Source: Marmoricola sp. Leaf446 | GTDB lineage: Bacteria > Actinomycetota > Actinomycetes > Propionibacteriales > Nocardioidaceae | Length of the DNA stretch: 64,000 nucleotides | Direction of reading: 5' to 3' | NCBI RefSeq assembly: GCF_001424755.1 | Contig: NZ_LMRF01000001.1 | Location: 1,608,468 to 1,672,467, forward strand | In this document: in pieces, positions 28,655 through 37,074 of the stretch | Layout of the letters: the number at the start of each line of letters is the position of its first letter | Position numbering within the stretch: the stretch's first letter is position 1 | Notes under the pieces: model-generated | The model's input: only the letters and a program-made list of their open reading frames with translations | Databases searched by the model: none | Told to the model about the DNA's origin: nothing | Made by a program: the position numbers and the translations under genes

Positions 28655-29653
28655 TCAGCCGCGCGGCGCCACCGCCCGCAGCAGCCGACCTCCGGCCAGG
28701 CCGACCAGCAGGGCGACCACCGCTCCGACCACCGTCTCCACGCCGCGGTCCAGCAGCAGCGACCCGACCGGGCGCGGCGCCGCCAGCTGGCCCATCAGCA
28801 GCGCCAGCGGGGTGATGAACAGCAACGCCAGCGCGTAGTGCCGCGTGACCACCAGCTCGGTCAGCAGCTGCAGCACCCCGACGGCGAGCACCGCCACCAA
28901 CGGGTCGTCGACGACGACCAGCAGCCCGGCGGCGACCACGAGCCCGGCGAGGGTCCCGCCCACGCGGTGCAGCGCACGCTCCCAGCGGTGCCGGCGGTCG
29001 CGGCCGACCACGACGGCGACCGCGGCCACCATCGACCAGTAGGGGTGGCCGATGCCGAGCAGCGTCGAGAGGCCGCCCGCCAGCGCCACGGCCAGGCCCG
29101 CCAGCGCGGGGTGCCAGGTCAGCCGTCGCCGCAGCGGCACCGGCCGGTGCGGCGTGCGACGGAGCAGGGTGGCGCCGTTGCCGACCAGGAACGCGAACCC
29201 GGCACTCGCCGCGGACACCGCGAGCGCCACCGGCACCGACCCCGGCTCCTGGGGCACGCTCGCCACCGCGCCGAAGCCGAAGACCAGGAAGACCGGCCCA
29301 GGCGGGCGCCACTCCTCGAGCGCGACCACGGCGCTGCCGATCGCGGCCACCACGCCACCCCCGAGCACCAGCCACCAGTCGCGCTCGGCCAGCGTCCCGA
29401 CCGCCGCCCCGGCCGTCACACAGGTCACCAGCAGCAGCGCGCCCAGCGCCTGTCTCCGCAGTCGCTCGGTGGGCGGCTGGCCGCGGCCGTAGGTCGCCGC
29501 GAAGGCGCCGAACGCGGCGTACGCCGTCCACGCGGTGCGGTCGAGCAGGACGACGAGCAGCACCGCCCCGGTCACCGAGACCGTCGCCTGCAGCGCGGCA
29601 CGCCGGTCGTCGGGCCGGCGGGGGCCCATCGAGGGACGCCACGCCAGGGCCAC
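28655..29653 (-). CDS. FUSC-family inner membrane protein
   Basis: This 332-residue protein has two sets of membrane segments (about residues 20-160 and 185-325) separated by a short basic stretch, the plan of FUSC/aromatic acid exporter-like proteins. FUSC signatures are [17 protein letters not shown] in the first half and [20 protein letters not shown] with [15 protein letters not shown] in the second. It lacks the large cytoplasmic domain of longer exporters, so export is only a guess. The GTG at 29653 has GGAGGAG 5 nt upstream; an ATG at 29629 is the alternative. It is divergent from the DUF1330 gene with 38 bp between. Confidence 0.8.
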   Translation of the reverse strand: MALAWRPSMGPRRPDDRRAALQATVSVTGAVLLVVLLDRTAWTAYAAFGAFAATYGRGQPPTERLRRQALGALLLVTCVTAGAAVGTLAERDWWLVLGGGVVAAIGSAVVALEEWRPPGPVFLVFGFGAVASVPQEPGSVPVALAVSAASAGFAFLVGNGATLLRRTPHRPVPLRRRLTWHPALAGLAVALAGGLSTLLGIGHPYWSMVAAVAVVVGRDRRHRWERALHRVGGTLAGLVVAAGLLVVVDDPLVAVLAVGVLQLLTELVVTRHYALALLFITPLALLMGQLAAPRPVGSLLLDRGVETVVGAVVALLVGLAGGRLLRAVAPRG

Positions 29654-29679
29654 CCGCTCCTCCTCCCGCCGCCGTCCGA

Positions 29680-29685
29680 CAGGAT
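29680..29685 (+). promoter_or_regulatory. -10 element for leaderless DUF1330 transcript
   Basis: CAGGAT ends 6 nt before the ATG at 29692 and there is no ribosome binding site. Confidence 0.4.
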
Positions 29686-29691
29686 GGCGGC

Positions 29692-29982
29692 ATGACTGCC
29701 TACTGGATCAGCGTCTACCAGGAGATCACCGACGAGGCCAAGCTGGCGGCGTACGCCGAGCTGGCCGGGCCCGCCATCCGCGAGGCCGGGGGCCGCTTCA
29801 TCGCCCGGGGCATGCCGGAGGAGGTCTACGAGGCCGGCCGGATGACCCGCACCGTGCTGGTGGAGTTCCCCTCGGTCGAGGTGGCCCGCGAGGCCCACGA
29901 CAGCCCGGCCTACCAGGAGGCCCTCGCCGCCCTCGACGGCGGCGCGGTGCGCGACCTGAGGATCGTCCCCGGGGTCGAGTAG
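29692..29982 (+). CDS. DUF1330 dimeric alpha/beta-barrel protein
   Basis: This 96-residue protein matches DUF1330 over its whole length: YWISVYQEITDEAKLAAYAE at the start, an AGGRFIARG strand and a VLVEFPSVEVAREAHDSPAYQ segment. The fold is a ferredoxin-like dimer related to antibiotic-biosynthesis monooxygenases, but no function is established. It stands alone between a divergent FUSC gene and a convergent B12-sensor gene. A leaderless start is likely. Confidence 0.88.
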   Translation: MTAYWISVYQEITDEAKLAAYAELAGPAIREAGGRFIARGMPEEVYEAGRMTRTVLVEFPSVEVAREAHDSPAYQEALAALDGGAVRDLRIVPGVE

Positions 29983-29985
29983 GGC

Positions 29986-30011
29986 GGTGAGGGGCCCCGT
30001 GCCCCGTCACC
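29986..30011. terminator. Hairpin between two convergent genes
   Basis: GGTGAGGGGC pairs with GCCCCGTCACC (one bulge) around a 5-nt loop just after the DUF1330 stop. It reaches into the last codons of the minus-strand gene. There is no T-run, so its strength as a terminator is uncertain. Confidence 0.45.
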
Positions 30012-31194
30012 CCCGCGGCGGCGCCAGACGCTCGATCAGCTCGTCGGGGGTGAGCCGCATCTGGGCGGCGAGGAGCTCCAGGGCGCCCTCGACGTTGCGC
30101 TCCTCGAACTCGTAGCGCCGCACCAGCTCGGCCAGCGCGCGCTCGCGGCGCGAGGCGCGGGAGCCGTCGTCGGCGGCCGGTGGCGACGCGGGGGTGGCCC
30201 AGCCGCGGCACAGCGCGATCGCCTCGGCGGGGCCGGGGGCCCAGCCGTCGGCGCCCAGCGTCCGGGCCAGCTCGGGCTTGGCGTCGACGGCGCGCCCCCC
30301 GAGCAGCACGCGCACGTCGCGGCACGCGGGGTCGGCGCGGAGCAGCCCGATCGTCTCCCGGGCGGACGCCAGGGCGGCGGGCAGCGTCACCGACAGCGCC
30401 ACCACCTCGGGCTCGACGGCGGCGACGAACGAGACGAGGTCGGGCCCGGGCACCCCGGCGCCGAGGAACTCGGTCTCCCAGCCCTCGTCCTGCAGCAGCT
30501 CGCACAGCATCCGCAGGCCGAGGTCGTGCCCCTCGGTGCCCACGGCCGAGGCCACCAGTCGCGAGGTCGCGCGCGCCGACACCTGGTCGGTGGAGGTGGC
30601 CACGAGCGCGAGGCAGGTCTGGGTCACCGCGCTGATGAAGTGCTCCTGGGCCACGGTGATGTGTCCCGCCTGCCAGAGCCGGCCGACCTCGACCTGGGCG
30701 GGCTGGAGGATGCCGAGGGTGACCTCCGCGGCGCTGGCCCCGCGGCGCAGCGCCTGCTCCACCACGCCGACCGCCTCGGTGCGGCGCAGCGTCAGCGCGG
30801 CGCGGAGGTACGCCGCGGCTCCCGCAGGCAGCTCCGGCCCGGTCGGCGCGACCGGGTCGGCCACGAGGTGGGCGACCTCCCCGTGCAGCAGCCGGACACG
30901 GCTCGTCGCCGGCGCGCTGAGGTGGGGCCCGAGGGCCCGCAGCACCGCGCGGCGCACGTCCAGCGCCTCGAGGTCCAGACCGAGTCCGCGCAGCCGCGTC
31001 GCCTCCCACCGCACCTGCTCGGCCAGCAGCTCGGGCGCCCCCAGCTCCAGGGCCGTGGTGAGCGCGTCCACGTGCAGGTGGACCAGGTCACGCAGCTGCA
31101 CGTCGGCGTCGCCCAGACCGACGGCGACGTCACGGGCGAGGTCGTCGCGGGACACCGCCCTGATCTCGGCGACCGCTCCCGCCACTCCCGTCAC
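30007..31194 (-). CDS. Free-standing B12-binding sensor with CarH-type motif
   Basis: The protein has 395 residues. Residues about 125-200 form a four-helix B12-binding domain with W-x9-EH (Trp174, Glu184, His185), the motif that covers adenosylcobalamin in the light sensor CarH. Residues 210-330 form the Rossmann-type B12 domain with Glu221-Gly-His223-Asp-Leu-Gly, that is ExHxxG, whose His would be the lower ligand. There is no MerR HTH; instead a helical, basic domain of about 120 residues precedes and a charged helical tail of about 55 residues follows. The residue after Trp174 is Gln, where Thermus CarH has the light-state ligand His132. It may sense B12 or light through a partner. The start is GTG, leaderless. 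Confidence 0.82.
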   Translation of the reverse strand: MTGVAGAVAEIRAVSRDDLARDVAVGLGDADVQLRDLVHLHVDALTTALELGAPELLAEQVRWEATRLRGLGLDLEALDVRRAVLRALGPHLSAPATSRVRLLHGEVAHLVADPVAPTGPELPAGAAAYLRAALTLRRTEAVGVVEQALRRGASAAEVTLGILQPAQVEVGRLWQAGHITVAQEHFISAVTQTCLALVATSTDQVSARATSRLVASAVGTEGHDLGLRMLCELLQDEGWETEFLGAGVPGPDLVSFVAAVEPEVVALSVTLPAALASARETIGLLRADPACRDVRVLLGGRAVDAKPELARTLGADGWAPGPAEAIALCRGWATPASPPAADDGSRASRRERALAELVRRYEFEERNVEGALELLAAQMRLTPDELIERLAPPRG

Positions 31195-31200
31195 ACGGGC

Positions 31201-31206
31201 ATCGTA
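31201..31206 (-). promoter_or_regulatory. -10 element for leaderless B12-sensor transcript
   Basis: On the minus strand, TACGAT ends 6 nt before the GTG at 31194, with no ribosome binding site. Confidence 0.5.
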
Positions 31207-31233
31207 GGCAGGCAGGGTGCGACCTGCAGGGGT

Positions 31234-32109
31234 TCAGCCGAACCGCCGGTGGTCGCCCGACCGGACCTCGGCGGCGACGCCCAGGTGGTCCGACCCGCCG
31301 AGCCGCGGCGTACCCCGGTCCCGCAGCGCCAGCGCCGTCCCGCCCGCGTCGAGCAGCACGTGGTCGAGCCGCCGTCGCGGCCGGTGGGAGGGATACGTCG
31401 GCGCCGACCCCGAGCCCAGCAGGCCGGTCACCCGGCCCGGCGTGCCCCCGGCGAGGTTGAGGTCGCCCAGCAGCACCAGCGGGCGGGGCAGGTCGGCGGC
31501 CCACGCCAGGAGGGTGCGGAGCTGGCGCCGGGCCTGCCAGGGGGCGAAGGACAGGTGCGTGGTGACCACGGTGACCGGGCCGGTCGGGGCGAGCAGCTCG
31601 GCCGCCAGTGCGACCCGCGGCTCGTCCGGCACCCACAGCACCCGCCGGTCGGCGCCGGGCGGCAGCGGCACCGGGACCTGCAGCCGCGAGGGCCCGAGGT
31701 GCAGGCGGTGGGTGGCCCGCACGGGCAGCCGTGAGTGCAGCGCCACGCCGTACGACGCAGCATCCGGATCCGGCCCCGTGGCCGGCCGGACACCACCCGG
31801 TGACCCCGGCTCCCCGAGCACGGCCGCCGCGAAGGTCGACGACCACGCCGTCGCGCCCCCCGAGAGCGCCGAGAGCGCCGAGCCCAGCTCCGCGGTCTGG
31901 TCGGTCCGCCCGGAGCGCGGCAGCCGGTGGTCGACCTCCTGCACCGCCCAGACGTCGGCGTCGAGCCCGTGCTGGGCCTCGGCGACCGCCCCCGCCCACC
32001 GCGCGTGGTCGATCCGGCCGCGGCGGTCGCGTCCGGACGCGGCGTTGGCCGTCACCACGCGCAGCACCAGCTCGTCACCGACCACCCCCGCATCCTCGCC
32101 GCCGCCCAC
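31234..32109 (-). CDS. Endonuclease/exonuclease/phosphatase family protein
   Basis: This 291-residue protein has the metal-dependent EEP active-site motifs in order: TANAAS, QEVDHRLP (Glu for metal), HLSFAPW, GDLNLAGG and the terminal SDHLGVAAE. It has no signal peptide in this frame. The family includes DNases, sphingomyelinases and inositol-phosphate phosphatases, and sequence motifs do not separate them here. The start is uncertain: GTG at 32109, or a GTG eight codons later. It follows the B12-sensor gene's control region on the same strand but upstream of it, with 39 bp between. Confidence 0.83.
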   Translation of the reverse strand: MGGGEDAGVVGDELVLRVVTANAASGRDRRGRIDHARWAGAVAEAQHGLDADVWAVQEVDHRLPRSGRTDQTAELGSALSALSGGATAWSSTFAAAVLGEPGSPGGVRPATGPDPDAASYGVALHSRLPVRATHRLHLGPSRLQVPVPLPPGADRRVLWVPDEPRVALAAELLAPTGPVTVVTTHLSFAPWQARRQLRTLLAWAADLPRPLVLLGDLNLAGGTPGRVTGLLGSGSAPTYPSHRPRRRLDHVLLDAGGTALALRDRGTPRLGGSDHLGVAAEVRSGDHRRFG

Positions 32110-32138
32110 CGGGCCGGCCGGGGCGGGGCGGCCCGGGA

Positions 32139-32144
32139 CAGACT
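32139..32144 (+). promoter_or_regulatory. -10 element for leaderless WcbI-like transcript
   Basis: CAGACT ends 6 nt before the GTG at 32151. The same hexamer at the same distance precedes the genes at 58132 and 55368. Confidence 0.45.
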
Positions 32145-32150
32145 GGGGCC

Positions 32151-33119
32151 GTGACGACCACCTGGCCCGACGCCTCCCCTCCCCTGGTCCGCCGGTCGGC
32201 GGCCGAGGAGGGGCACTACCGCGACTTCCTCGCCGGTCCCGGTGACGAGCGTCGTCCGGTGCTCGTGGTCACCGGCAACTGCCAGGCCGAGTCGCTGCGG
32301 CTGCTCCTCGACGGCCACGACGTGCGCACGGTGCGGCTGCCGCCGCTGCACGACGTGCGGCCCCACGAGGTCGAGCCGCTGCACCGCTGGCTCGCGCGCA
32401 CCGACCTGCTGGTCGCCCAGCCCGTGCGTGCCGACTACCGCGGGCTGCCGATCGGCACCGAGCAGCAGGTGGCGCAGCTGCCGCCCACGGCCGCGGTCGC
32501 CCCGGTCCCGATCATCCGCTACGCCGGGCTGCACCCGTGGCACCTCGTGATGCACCCGCCCGGCCTGGTCGACCCCGAGCCGCCGGTCGTGGCCTACCAC
32601 GACGTCCGCCTCGTCACCGAGGCCGCGTTGCGTCGCGCCGGCCGCACCGCCCCGGACCCCGGCCCCGCCGCACCCGACCGGGTCCTCGCCGTCGCCGACG
32701 CCTCCGTGGCCGAGCTCGCCCGGCGGGAGGCCGCCGCGGGCGCGGTCCCCGTGAGCGACCTGCTGCGGCGCCCGGCCGGCGACACCGTCCGCACCGTCAA
32801 CCACCCCGGCAACCGCCTCCTCGAGCCGGTCGCCGCGCGGGTCCGCGCGGCCCTGGGGCTGCAGGCGCGGGCCACCACCGGCGACCGGCCGCTGCTCACC
32901 TCGGTGGTCGCGCCGCTCGAGGCGGCCGTGGTCGCGGCCCACGGTCTCGACGACGCGCCTCGCCCCGACTGGCTCGTCGGCGGCCGCCCCGTCACCGCCG
33001 GCACGGTCGCACAGGCCCAGCTCGCGTGGTACGCCGCCCGCCCCGACGTCCTCGACCTCGCGCTCGCCCGCTCCGCCGCGGCCCGGGACCTGCTCGGCCT
33101 GACGGCCCCCGGCGACTGA
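32151..33119 (+). CDS. WcbI-family protein (polysaccharide acetyltransferase-like)
   Basis: This 322-residue protein has the WcbI hallmark VVTGNCQAESLRLLL near residue 40, followed by TDLLVAQPVRADYRGLPIGT and PIIRYAGLHPWHLV. WcbI of Burkholderia is a CoA-binding protein of a capsule cluster, thought to be an acetyltransferase. No polysaccharide genes surround it here, so its acceptor is unknown. The C-terminal third is Ala/Arg-rich and less conserved. It lies 53 bp ahead of the ATP-grasp gene, which has its own -10-like hexamer. Confidence 0.75.
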   Translation: MTTTWPDASPPLVRRSAAEEGHYRDFLAGPGDERRPVLVVTGNCQAESLRLLLDGHDVRTVRLPPLHDVRPHEVEPLHRWLARTDLLVAQPVRADYRGLPIGTEQQVAQLPPTAAVAPVPIIRYAGLHPWHLVMHPPGLVDPEPPVVAYHDVRLVTEAALRRAGRTAPDPGPAAPDRVLAVADASVAELARREAAAGAVPVSDLLRRPAGDTVRTVNHPGNRLLEPVAARVRAALGLQARATTGDRPLLTSVVAPLEAAVVAAHGLDDAPRPDWLVGGRPVTAGTVAQAQLAWYAARPDVLDLALARSAAARDLLGLTAPGD

Positions 33120-33159
33120 GGGCCCACCCGGTGGCCCCCCACCTGTCGGTGGCACCTGG

Positions 33160-33165
33160 CACGCT
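33160..33165 (+). promoter_or_regulatory. -10 element for leaderless ATP-grasp transcript
   Basis: CACGCT ends 7 nt before the GTG at 33173. A weak GGAG overlaps the spacer, so a leadered start cannot be excluded. Confidence 0.3.
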
Positions 33166-33172
33166 GCGGAGC

Positions 33173-34054
33173 GTGATCGGACGACTGGCGTGGGTGACGA
33201 CGCGGGCCGCGCGCGGCCGCGACGAGGACGAGCCGCTGGTGGTGCCGGCGCTGGAGCGCTCCGGCGTGGTGGTCGACGTCGTCGACTGGGACGACCCCCG
33301 GGTGGACTGGGCGGGCTACGACCGCGCGGTGCTGCGCTCGACGTGGGACTACCCCGAGCGGCTCGCGGAGTTCCTGCCGTGGCTGGACCGGGTGGCCGCG
33401 GCCACCGACCTGGTCAACCCGCCCGCGACGGTGCGCTGGAGCCTCGACAAGCACTACCTGCGCGACCTCGACGCGGCCGGCGTGCCGATCACGCCGACCA
33501 CCTTCCTGCTCCCCGGCGAGCCCGCCGACCTCGACGGCCTCGACGGGGGTGACTTCGTGGTCAAGCCGGCGGTCGGCGCGGGCAGCCGCGACACCGCGAC
33601 CTACGGCCCCGAGCACCACGACGTCGCGCTCGCCCACGTCGCCCGGCTGCACGCCGCCGACCGGGCCGTGCTGGTGCAGCCGTTCCTGGCCTCGGTCGCC
33701 ACCGACGGCGAGTGGCCGCTCGTCTACCTGCAGGGGCGCTTCAGCCACGCCGCCAGCAAGCGCGTGGCGGTGCCACGTGCCGGGGCGGTCGAGGACCTGT
33801 TCGCCGCGGAGACCAACGCCCCGCACGAGGCCACGGCCGACCAGGTCGCCGTCGGCGACGCCGCGATGGAGGTGGTGGTGGGGCTGCTGGGCACCCCGGC
33901 CTACGCCCGGGTCGACGTCGTGCGCGACGACGACGGCGGCTGCTGCGTGCTCGAGGTCGAGCTCGTCGAGCCGTCGCTGTTCCTGGCCCAGGCCGAGCCG
34001 GCCGCCGTCGACCGCCTCGTCAGCGCCCTGGTCGCGGCTCCGGCGGGTGCGTGA
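33173..34054 (+). CDS. ATP-grasp domain protein
   Basis: This 293-residue protein has the RimK-like ATP-grasp layout: an N-terminal alpha/beta part with DRAVLRSTWDYPERLAEFL, a LDKHYLRDLDAAGVPITPT linker, the ATP-binding strand GGDFVVKPAVGAGSRDT near residues 125-140 and the metal site region CCVLEVELVEPSLFL near the end. It should ligate a carboxylate to an amine or thiol with ATP. Similar stand-alone proteins are common in actinobacteria with no known product. The gene beside it (WcbI-like) gives no clue to the substrate. Its 3' end overlaps the convergent small gene by 35 bp. Confidence 0.8.
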   Translation: MIGRLAWVTTRAARGRDEDEPLVVPALERSGVVVDVVDWDDPRVDWAGYDRAVLRSTWDYPERLAEFLPWLDRVAAATDLVNPPATVRWSLDKHYLRDLDAAGVPITPTTFLLPGEPADLDGLDGGDFVVKPAVGAGSRDTATYGPEHHDVALAHVARLHAADRAVLVQPFLASVATDGEWPLVYLQGRFSHAASKRVAVPRAGAVEDLFAAETNAPHEATADQVAVGDAAMEVVVGLLGTPAYARVDVVRDDDGGCCVLEVELVEPSLFLAQAEPAAVDRLVSALVAAPAGA

Positions 34055-34313
34055 CCCGCGCGTCGAGGTGCAGCAGCCACAGCAGCAGCGCGACGAAGGC
34101 CGCGGCGAGGGCGGCGTAGATCGCGGCCGCCGACCCGTGGCCGCCGACCGCCGACCGCACGGCGACGTAGGCGAAGGCCCCGAAGCAGGCCGAGACCGGC
34201 CACAGCCGGGAGACCCGGTCGAGGCGGTCGAGGCTGCGCTGCGGGTCCGCGACGAAGCGGGCCAGGCGCACCGACCCGGAGGCCCGGGCGCGCGTGGCGC
34301 GTCGTGCGCCCAC
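34020..34313 (-). CDS. Small protein with two hydrophobic segments
   Basis: This 97-residue protein has a basic N-terminal half (FVADPQRSLDRLDRVSRL) and two hydrophobic stretches (near residues 44-56 and 65-82), so it is probably membrane-bound with a short polar tail. The GTG at 34313 shares its first base with the TAG stop of the upstream small gene, so they are translationally coupled. The frame overlaps the end of the ATP-grasp gene tail to tail. I recognise no family. Confidence 0.5.
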   Translation of the reverse strand: MGARRATRARASGSVRLARFVADPQRSLDRLDRVSRLWPVSACFGAFAYVAVRSAVGGHGSAAAIYAALAAAFVALLLWLLHLDARVTHPPEPRPGR

Positions 34314-34537
34314 TAGACCGAGGCCCGCAGGGCGTCGAGCGCCACCCGGGCCAACGGGCTGGTGCCGACCGCGTCGGGACGCCGCCGGGAGAGGCGGTCC
34401 AGGCCCCGGACCCACTCCGCCGTGCGCCGCGAGGAGGCCGCCTGCACCGGGGGCACCGCGTCGGGGTCGAGGCAGGCGCGCACGTCCGTGGACCGGAGTC
34501 GCTCCCTGCTCGTCCTCGGCTCGCGCACCACGGTCAT
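34313..34537 (-). CDS. 74-residue protein of unknown function
   Basis: This frame encodes 74 mostly charged residues (RERLRSTDVRACLDPDAVPP, TAEWVRGLDRLSRRRPD) with no membrane segment and a single cysteine. The ATG at 34537 has an excellent AGGAGG 7 nt upstream, the strongest translation signal near here, and an unusually AT-rich control region before it. The stop is coupled to the next small gene. I do not recognise the protein; it may be a stress- or light-induced small protein, but that is a guess from its neighbours. Confidence 0.6.
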   Translation of the reverse strand: MTVVREPRTSRERLRSTDVRACLDPDAVPPVQAASSRRTAEWVRGLDRLSRRRPDAVGTSPLARVALDALRASV

Positions 34538-34555
34538 GACGGTTCCTCCTGCAGC

Positions 34556-34605
34556 TCGGTCAAAGTCAACTCAGTACACCGAAATACTAGACTAAGCGGA
34601 GGCGC
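34556..34605 (-). promoter_or_regulatory. AT-rich control region of the small-gene pair
   Basis: This stretch is far richer in A/T than its surroundings. It contains AGTACACCGAAATACT (34573-34588, arms AGTA/TACT) and, on the minus strand, TAGTAT and TTGACTTTGACC. It lies directly upstream of the AGGAGG of the 74-residue gene. No standard -35/-10 pair fits, so an alternative sigma factor or an operator is possible. Confidence 0.45.
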
Positions 34606-34634
34606 CGGATCGGGGATCCCGCCCGTCGGACGGG

Positions 34635-36866
34635 TCAGGCCCGGACGTCGGCCCAGACGGTCTTGCCCTCGCCGTGGGGCTCCACGCCCCACCCCATCGA
34701 CAGCGCGCCGACGACCAGCAGGCCGCGCCCGCCCGTCGCGTCGGAGTCGACCGCCCGGGGGCGGGGCACCTTGGACAGCGAGTCGCTCACCATCACGCGC
34801 ACGGCGCCCTCGTGGCGTCGCAGCTCGAGCCGCGCCGGACCGTCGGTGTGCACCAGGGCGTTGGTGACCAGCTCGGTCACGAGCAGCGACACCGTGTCGT
34901 CGAGGTGCACCAGGCCCCAGCGCGTCAGGGTGCGGCGGCCGAACTCGCGCGCCGCCGTGACCTCGGGCAGCGTGGTCACCTGCAGCTCCTCGCGCCGGTA
35001 GCTCGCGGCCGGGCCGGCGTACTCGCAGGCCAGCACGGCGACGTCGTCGCGCGTGCGCATCCCCACCTGGGCGAGCACGGCGTCGACGTCGCCCTCCAGC
35101 CGCTCCTGACGGGCGTGGCCGGTGACCTCGCCTTCCCGCGCCGCGGCGTCGCGTGCCCCGGCGCCGGTCGAGGCCACGGCACGGAGCAGCGCCGCCACGC
35201 CGTCGTCGACGTCCTCGCCCGGCACCTCGACCAGGCCGTCGGTGTAGAGCAGCAGCCGGTCGCCCGCCCCGAGGTGGAGCTCGGTGGTGGGCCACTCCCA
35301 CTCCGGCAGCACCCCGAGCGGGATGCCGCCGTCGCCCTCGAGCTCGGTCACCTCGCCGTCGGCCCGCCACAGCACCGGCAGGGTGTGCCCGGCCCGGACC
35401 ACCGCCACGTGCCCGGTGGCGGGGTCGATGCGGACCAGGCAGCAGGTGGCGATCGCGTCGGTGCGCAGCGTCTCCATCACGCGGTTGACCCGCGACAGCG
35501 CGACGTGGGGCGGGTGGCTCTCGACGAGGTAGGCGTTGAGCGCCACCCGCAGCTGGCCCATCACCGCGGCCGCTCCGATGCTGTGGCCCTGCACGTCGCC
35601 GATCACCAGCACCACGGCCCCGTCGGGGGTGGCGATCACGTCGTACCAGTCACCGCCGACCTCGGCGTCGACCACCGACGGCACGTAGCGCACCGCCACG
35701 GCGAGCGACTCCACGTCCGGCAGCGCCGGGGGCAGCAGCGAGCGCTGCAGCGTCCGCGAGACCGAGATGGCGTACGCCGCGCTGTCGCGCAGGGCGGCCT
35801 GGGCCGCGGCCTCGGAGTCGCGCAGCTCGACCTGCACCAGCGCCAGGGAGAGCTGCTCGACCGCGCTGCGCAGCCACGCGAGCTCGACGGCGTCGAAGAT
35901 CCGCGGCTCGCGCCACGCCAGCGCCAGGACGCCCAACGTCCGCTCCCCCACCACCAGCGGGAGCAGCACCGAGGCCTCCATGCCCGTCACCACCGCCGCC
36001 ACCTCGGGGAACCGCTCGGCCAGGTCTGCCACCGAGCTGTGCACGAGGGGGCGACGCTCGGCCGCGCAGACGGCCACCGGGTTGTCCCCGTCGACCGGGA
36101 ACTCCCCGTGCTGCGGGCGCTGCGGCGCCACGGCCGCGTCCCGGGCCGGCGCCGCGCCGACGCCGGCCGCCGCGCGGTAGACCGCCCCCTCGCGCAGGTA
36201 GACCCCCACCCGGCTCGCACCCAGCGGACCGACCAGGGCGTCGACGACCGCGACCAGCACCTGGTCGCGGTCGACGGCGCGCGCGAGGCGCGAGGTGATG
36301 GTCTGCAGCAGCGCGAGCCGCTCGGCGGCCTGCTCGGCGGCCCGCCGGGCCAGCTGCTCCTCGGCGTAGGAGCGGGCGTTCTCCACGGCCACGGCCGCCT
36401 GGGTCGCCACCAGCCGCACCACGTCCTCGCTGCGCTGGTCGAAGGCGGCGACCTCGGGGTGGCCGAACAGCAGCGCCCCGATGACCTCGCCGGAGCGGGC
36501 CACGACGGGGGTGCCGAGGTAGCTGCGCAGCGGTCGCCGGCCGCGGCGTACCTCCTCGGGCAGGTCGTCGCCGACGTCGTCGAGCCGCACCGTCTCGCGA
36601 CCCGCGAAGGTGGCGGAGAACAGCTCGACCAGCCGGGTCACGGGCAGGTGCGCGAACTCGCGGCGGCCGTCGCCCGAGATCACCCGGAGCCCGCCGCGCT
36701 CGGCGCCGTCGTCGACCGAGCGATAGAAGAACGCACCGAAGCGGGCGGCGGAGAGCCGGGTGCCGGCGTCGGTCACCGACTGCAGCACCCGGTCGAGGTC
36801 GAGGTCGGAGGTGATCGCCTCGGTCATCTCGACGAAGACGTGCAGGTCGTCCAGGATCCGCTGCAC
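34635..36866 (-). CDS. GAF-GAF-PP2C phosphatase-HATPase stress regulator
   Basis: The protein has 743 residues in four parts: two GAF domains (about 10-165 and 190-345), a SpoIIE/RsbU-type PP2C phosphatase (about 370-590) with GGDWYDV, IGDVQGHS and LLYTDGLVE, and an anti-sigma-like HATPase domain (about 610-740) with LLVTELVTNALVHTDGPA and GGRGLLVVGAL. It thus joins in one chain the sensor, the phosphatase and the kinase that act on anti-sigma-factor antagonists in partner switching. No antagonist or sigma gene is adjacent. The GTG at 36866 is preferred because of the G-rich site GGGGCGAGG right before it. It is divergent from the spore photoproduct lyase gene. Confidence 0.88.
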   Translation of the reverse strand: MQRILDDLHVFVEMTEAITSDLDLDRVLQSVTDAGTRLSAARFGAFFYRSVDDGAERGGLRVISGDGRREFAHLPVTRLVELFSATFAGRETVRLDDVGDDLPEEVRRGRRPLRSYLGTPVVARSGEVIGALLFGHPEVAAFDQRSEDVVRLVATQAAVAVENARSYAEEQLARRAAEQAAERLALLQTITSRLARAVDRDQVLVAVVDALVGPLGASRVGVYLREGAVYRAAAGVGAAPARDAAVAPQRPQHGEFPVDGDNPVAVCAAERRPLVHSSVADLAERFPEVAAVVTGMEASVLLPLVVGERTLGVLALAWREPRIFDAVELAWLRSAVEQLSLALVQVELRDSEAAAQAALRDSAAYAISVSRTLQRSLLPPALPDVESLAVAVRYVPSVVDAEVGGDWYDVIATPDGAVVLVIGDVQGHSIGAAAVMGQLRVALNAYLVESHPPHVALSRVNRVMETLRTDAIATCCLVRIDPATGHVAVVRAGHTLPVLWRADGEVTELEGDGGIPLGVLPEWEWPTTELHLGAGDRLLLYTDGLVEVPGEDVDDGVAALLRAVASTGAGARDAAAREGEVTGHARQERLEGDVDAVLAQVGMRTRDDVAVLACEYAGPAASYRREELQVTTLPEVTAAREFGRRTLTRWGLVHLDDTVSLLVTELVTNALVHTDGPARLELRRHEGAVRVMVSDSLSKVPRPRAVDSDATGGRGLLVVGALSMGWGVEPHGEGKTVWADVRA

Positions 36867-37074
36867 CCTCGCCCCCGCTCGTGTCGTCGCAGCCCCGGGC
36901 GCCACGGCCCGGCAGGAGGAGCCTAGGTGCTGCCCCGCGACCAGGACGTGCCCCGGGCCGCCCACCTCACGGGGTCCGCGTCCGGGACTCCCCCAGACCG
37001 TCACGAACCGGGCAGGTCGATGGCTCCCGGGCCTCCGGACCACCCGACCGCGACCGATCGGGTACGGCCAGGGG

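Noticed and set aside
26469-29693. A single 1074-codon frame joining the sensor kinase to the FUSC region
   Set aside because: The kinase part ends its homology at the GTG at 28565; further upstream this frame is out of phase with the FUSC protein, so no fusion exists.
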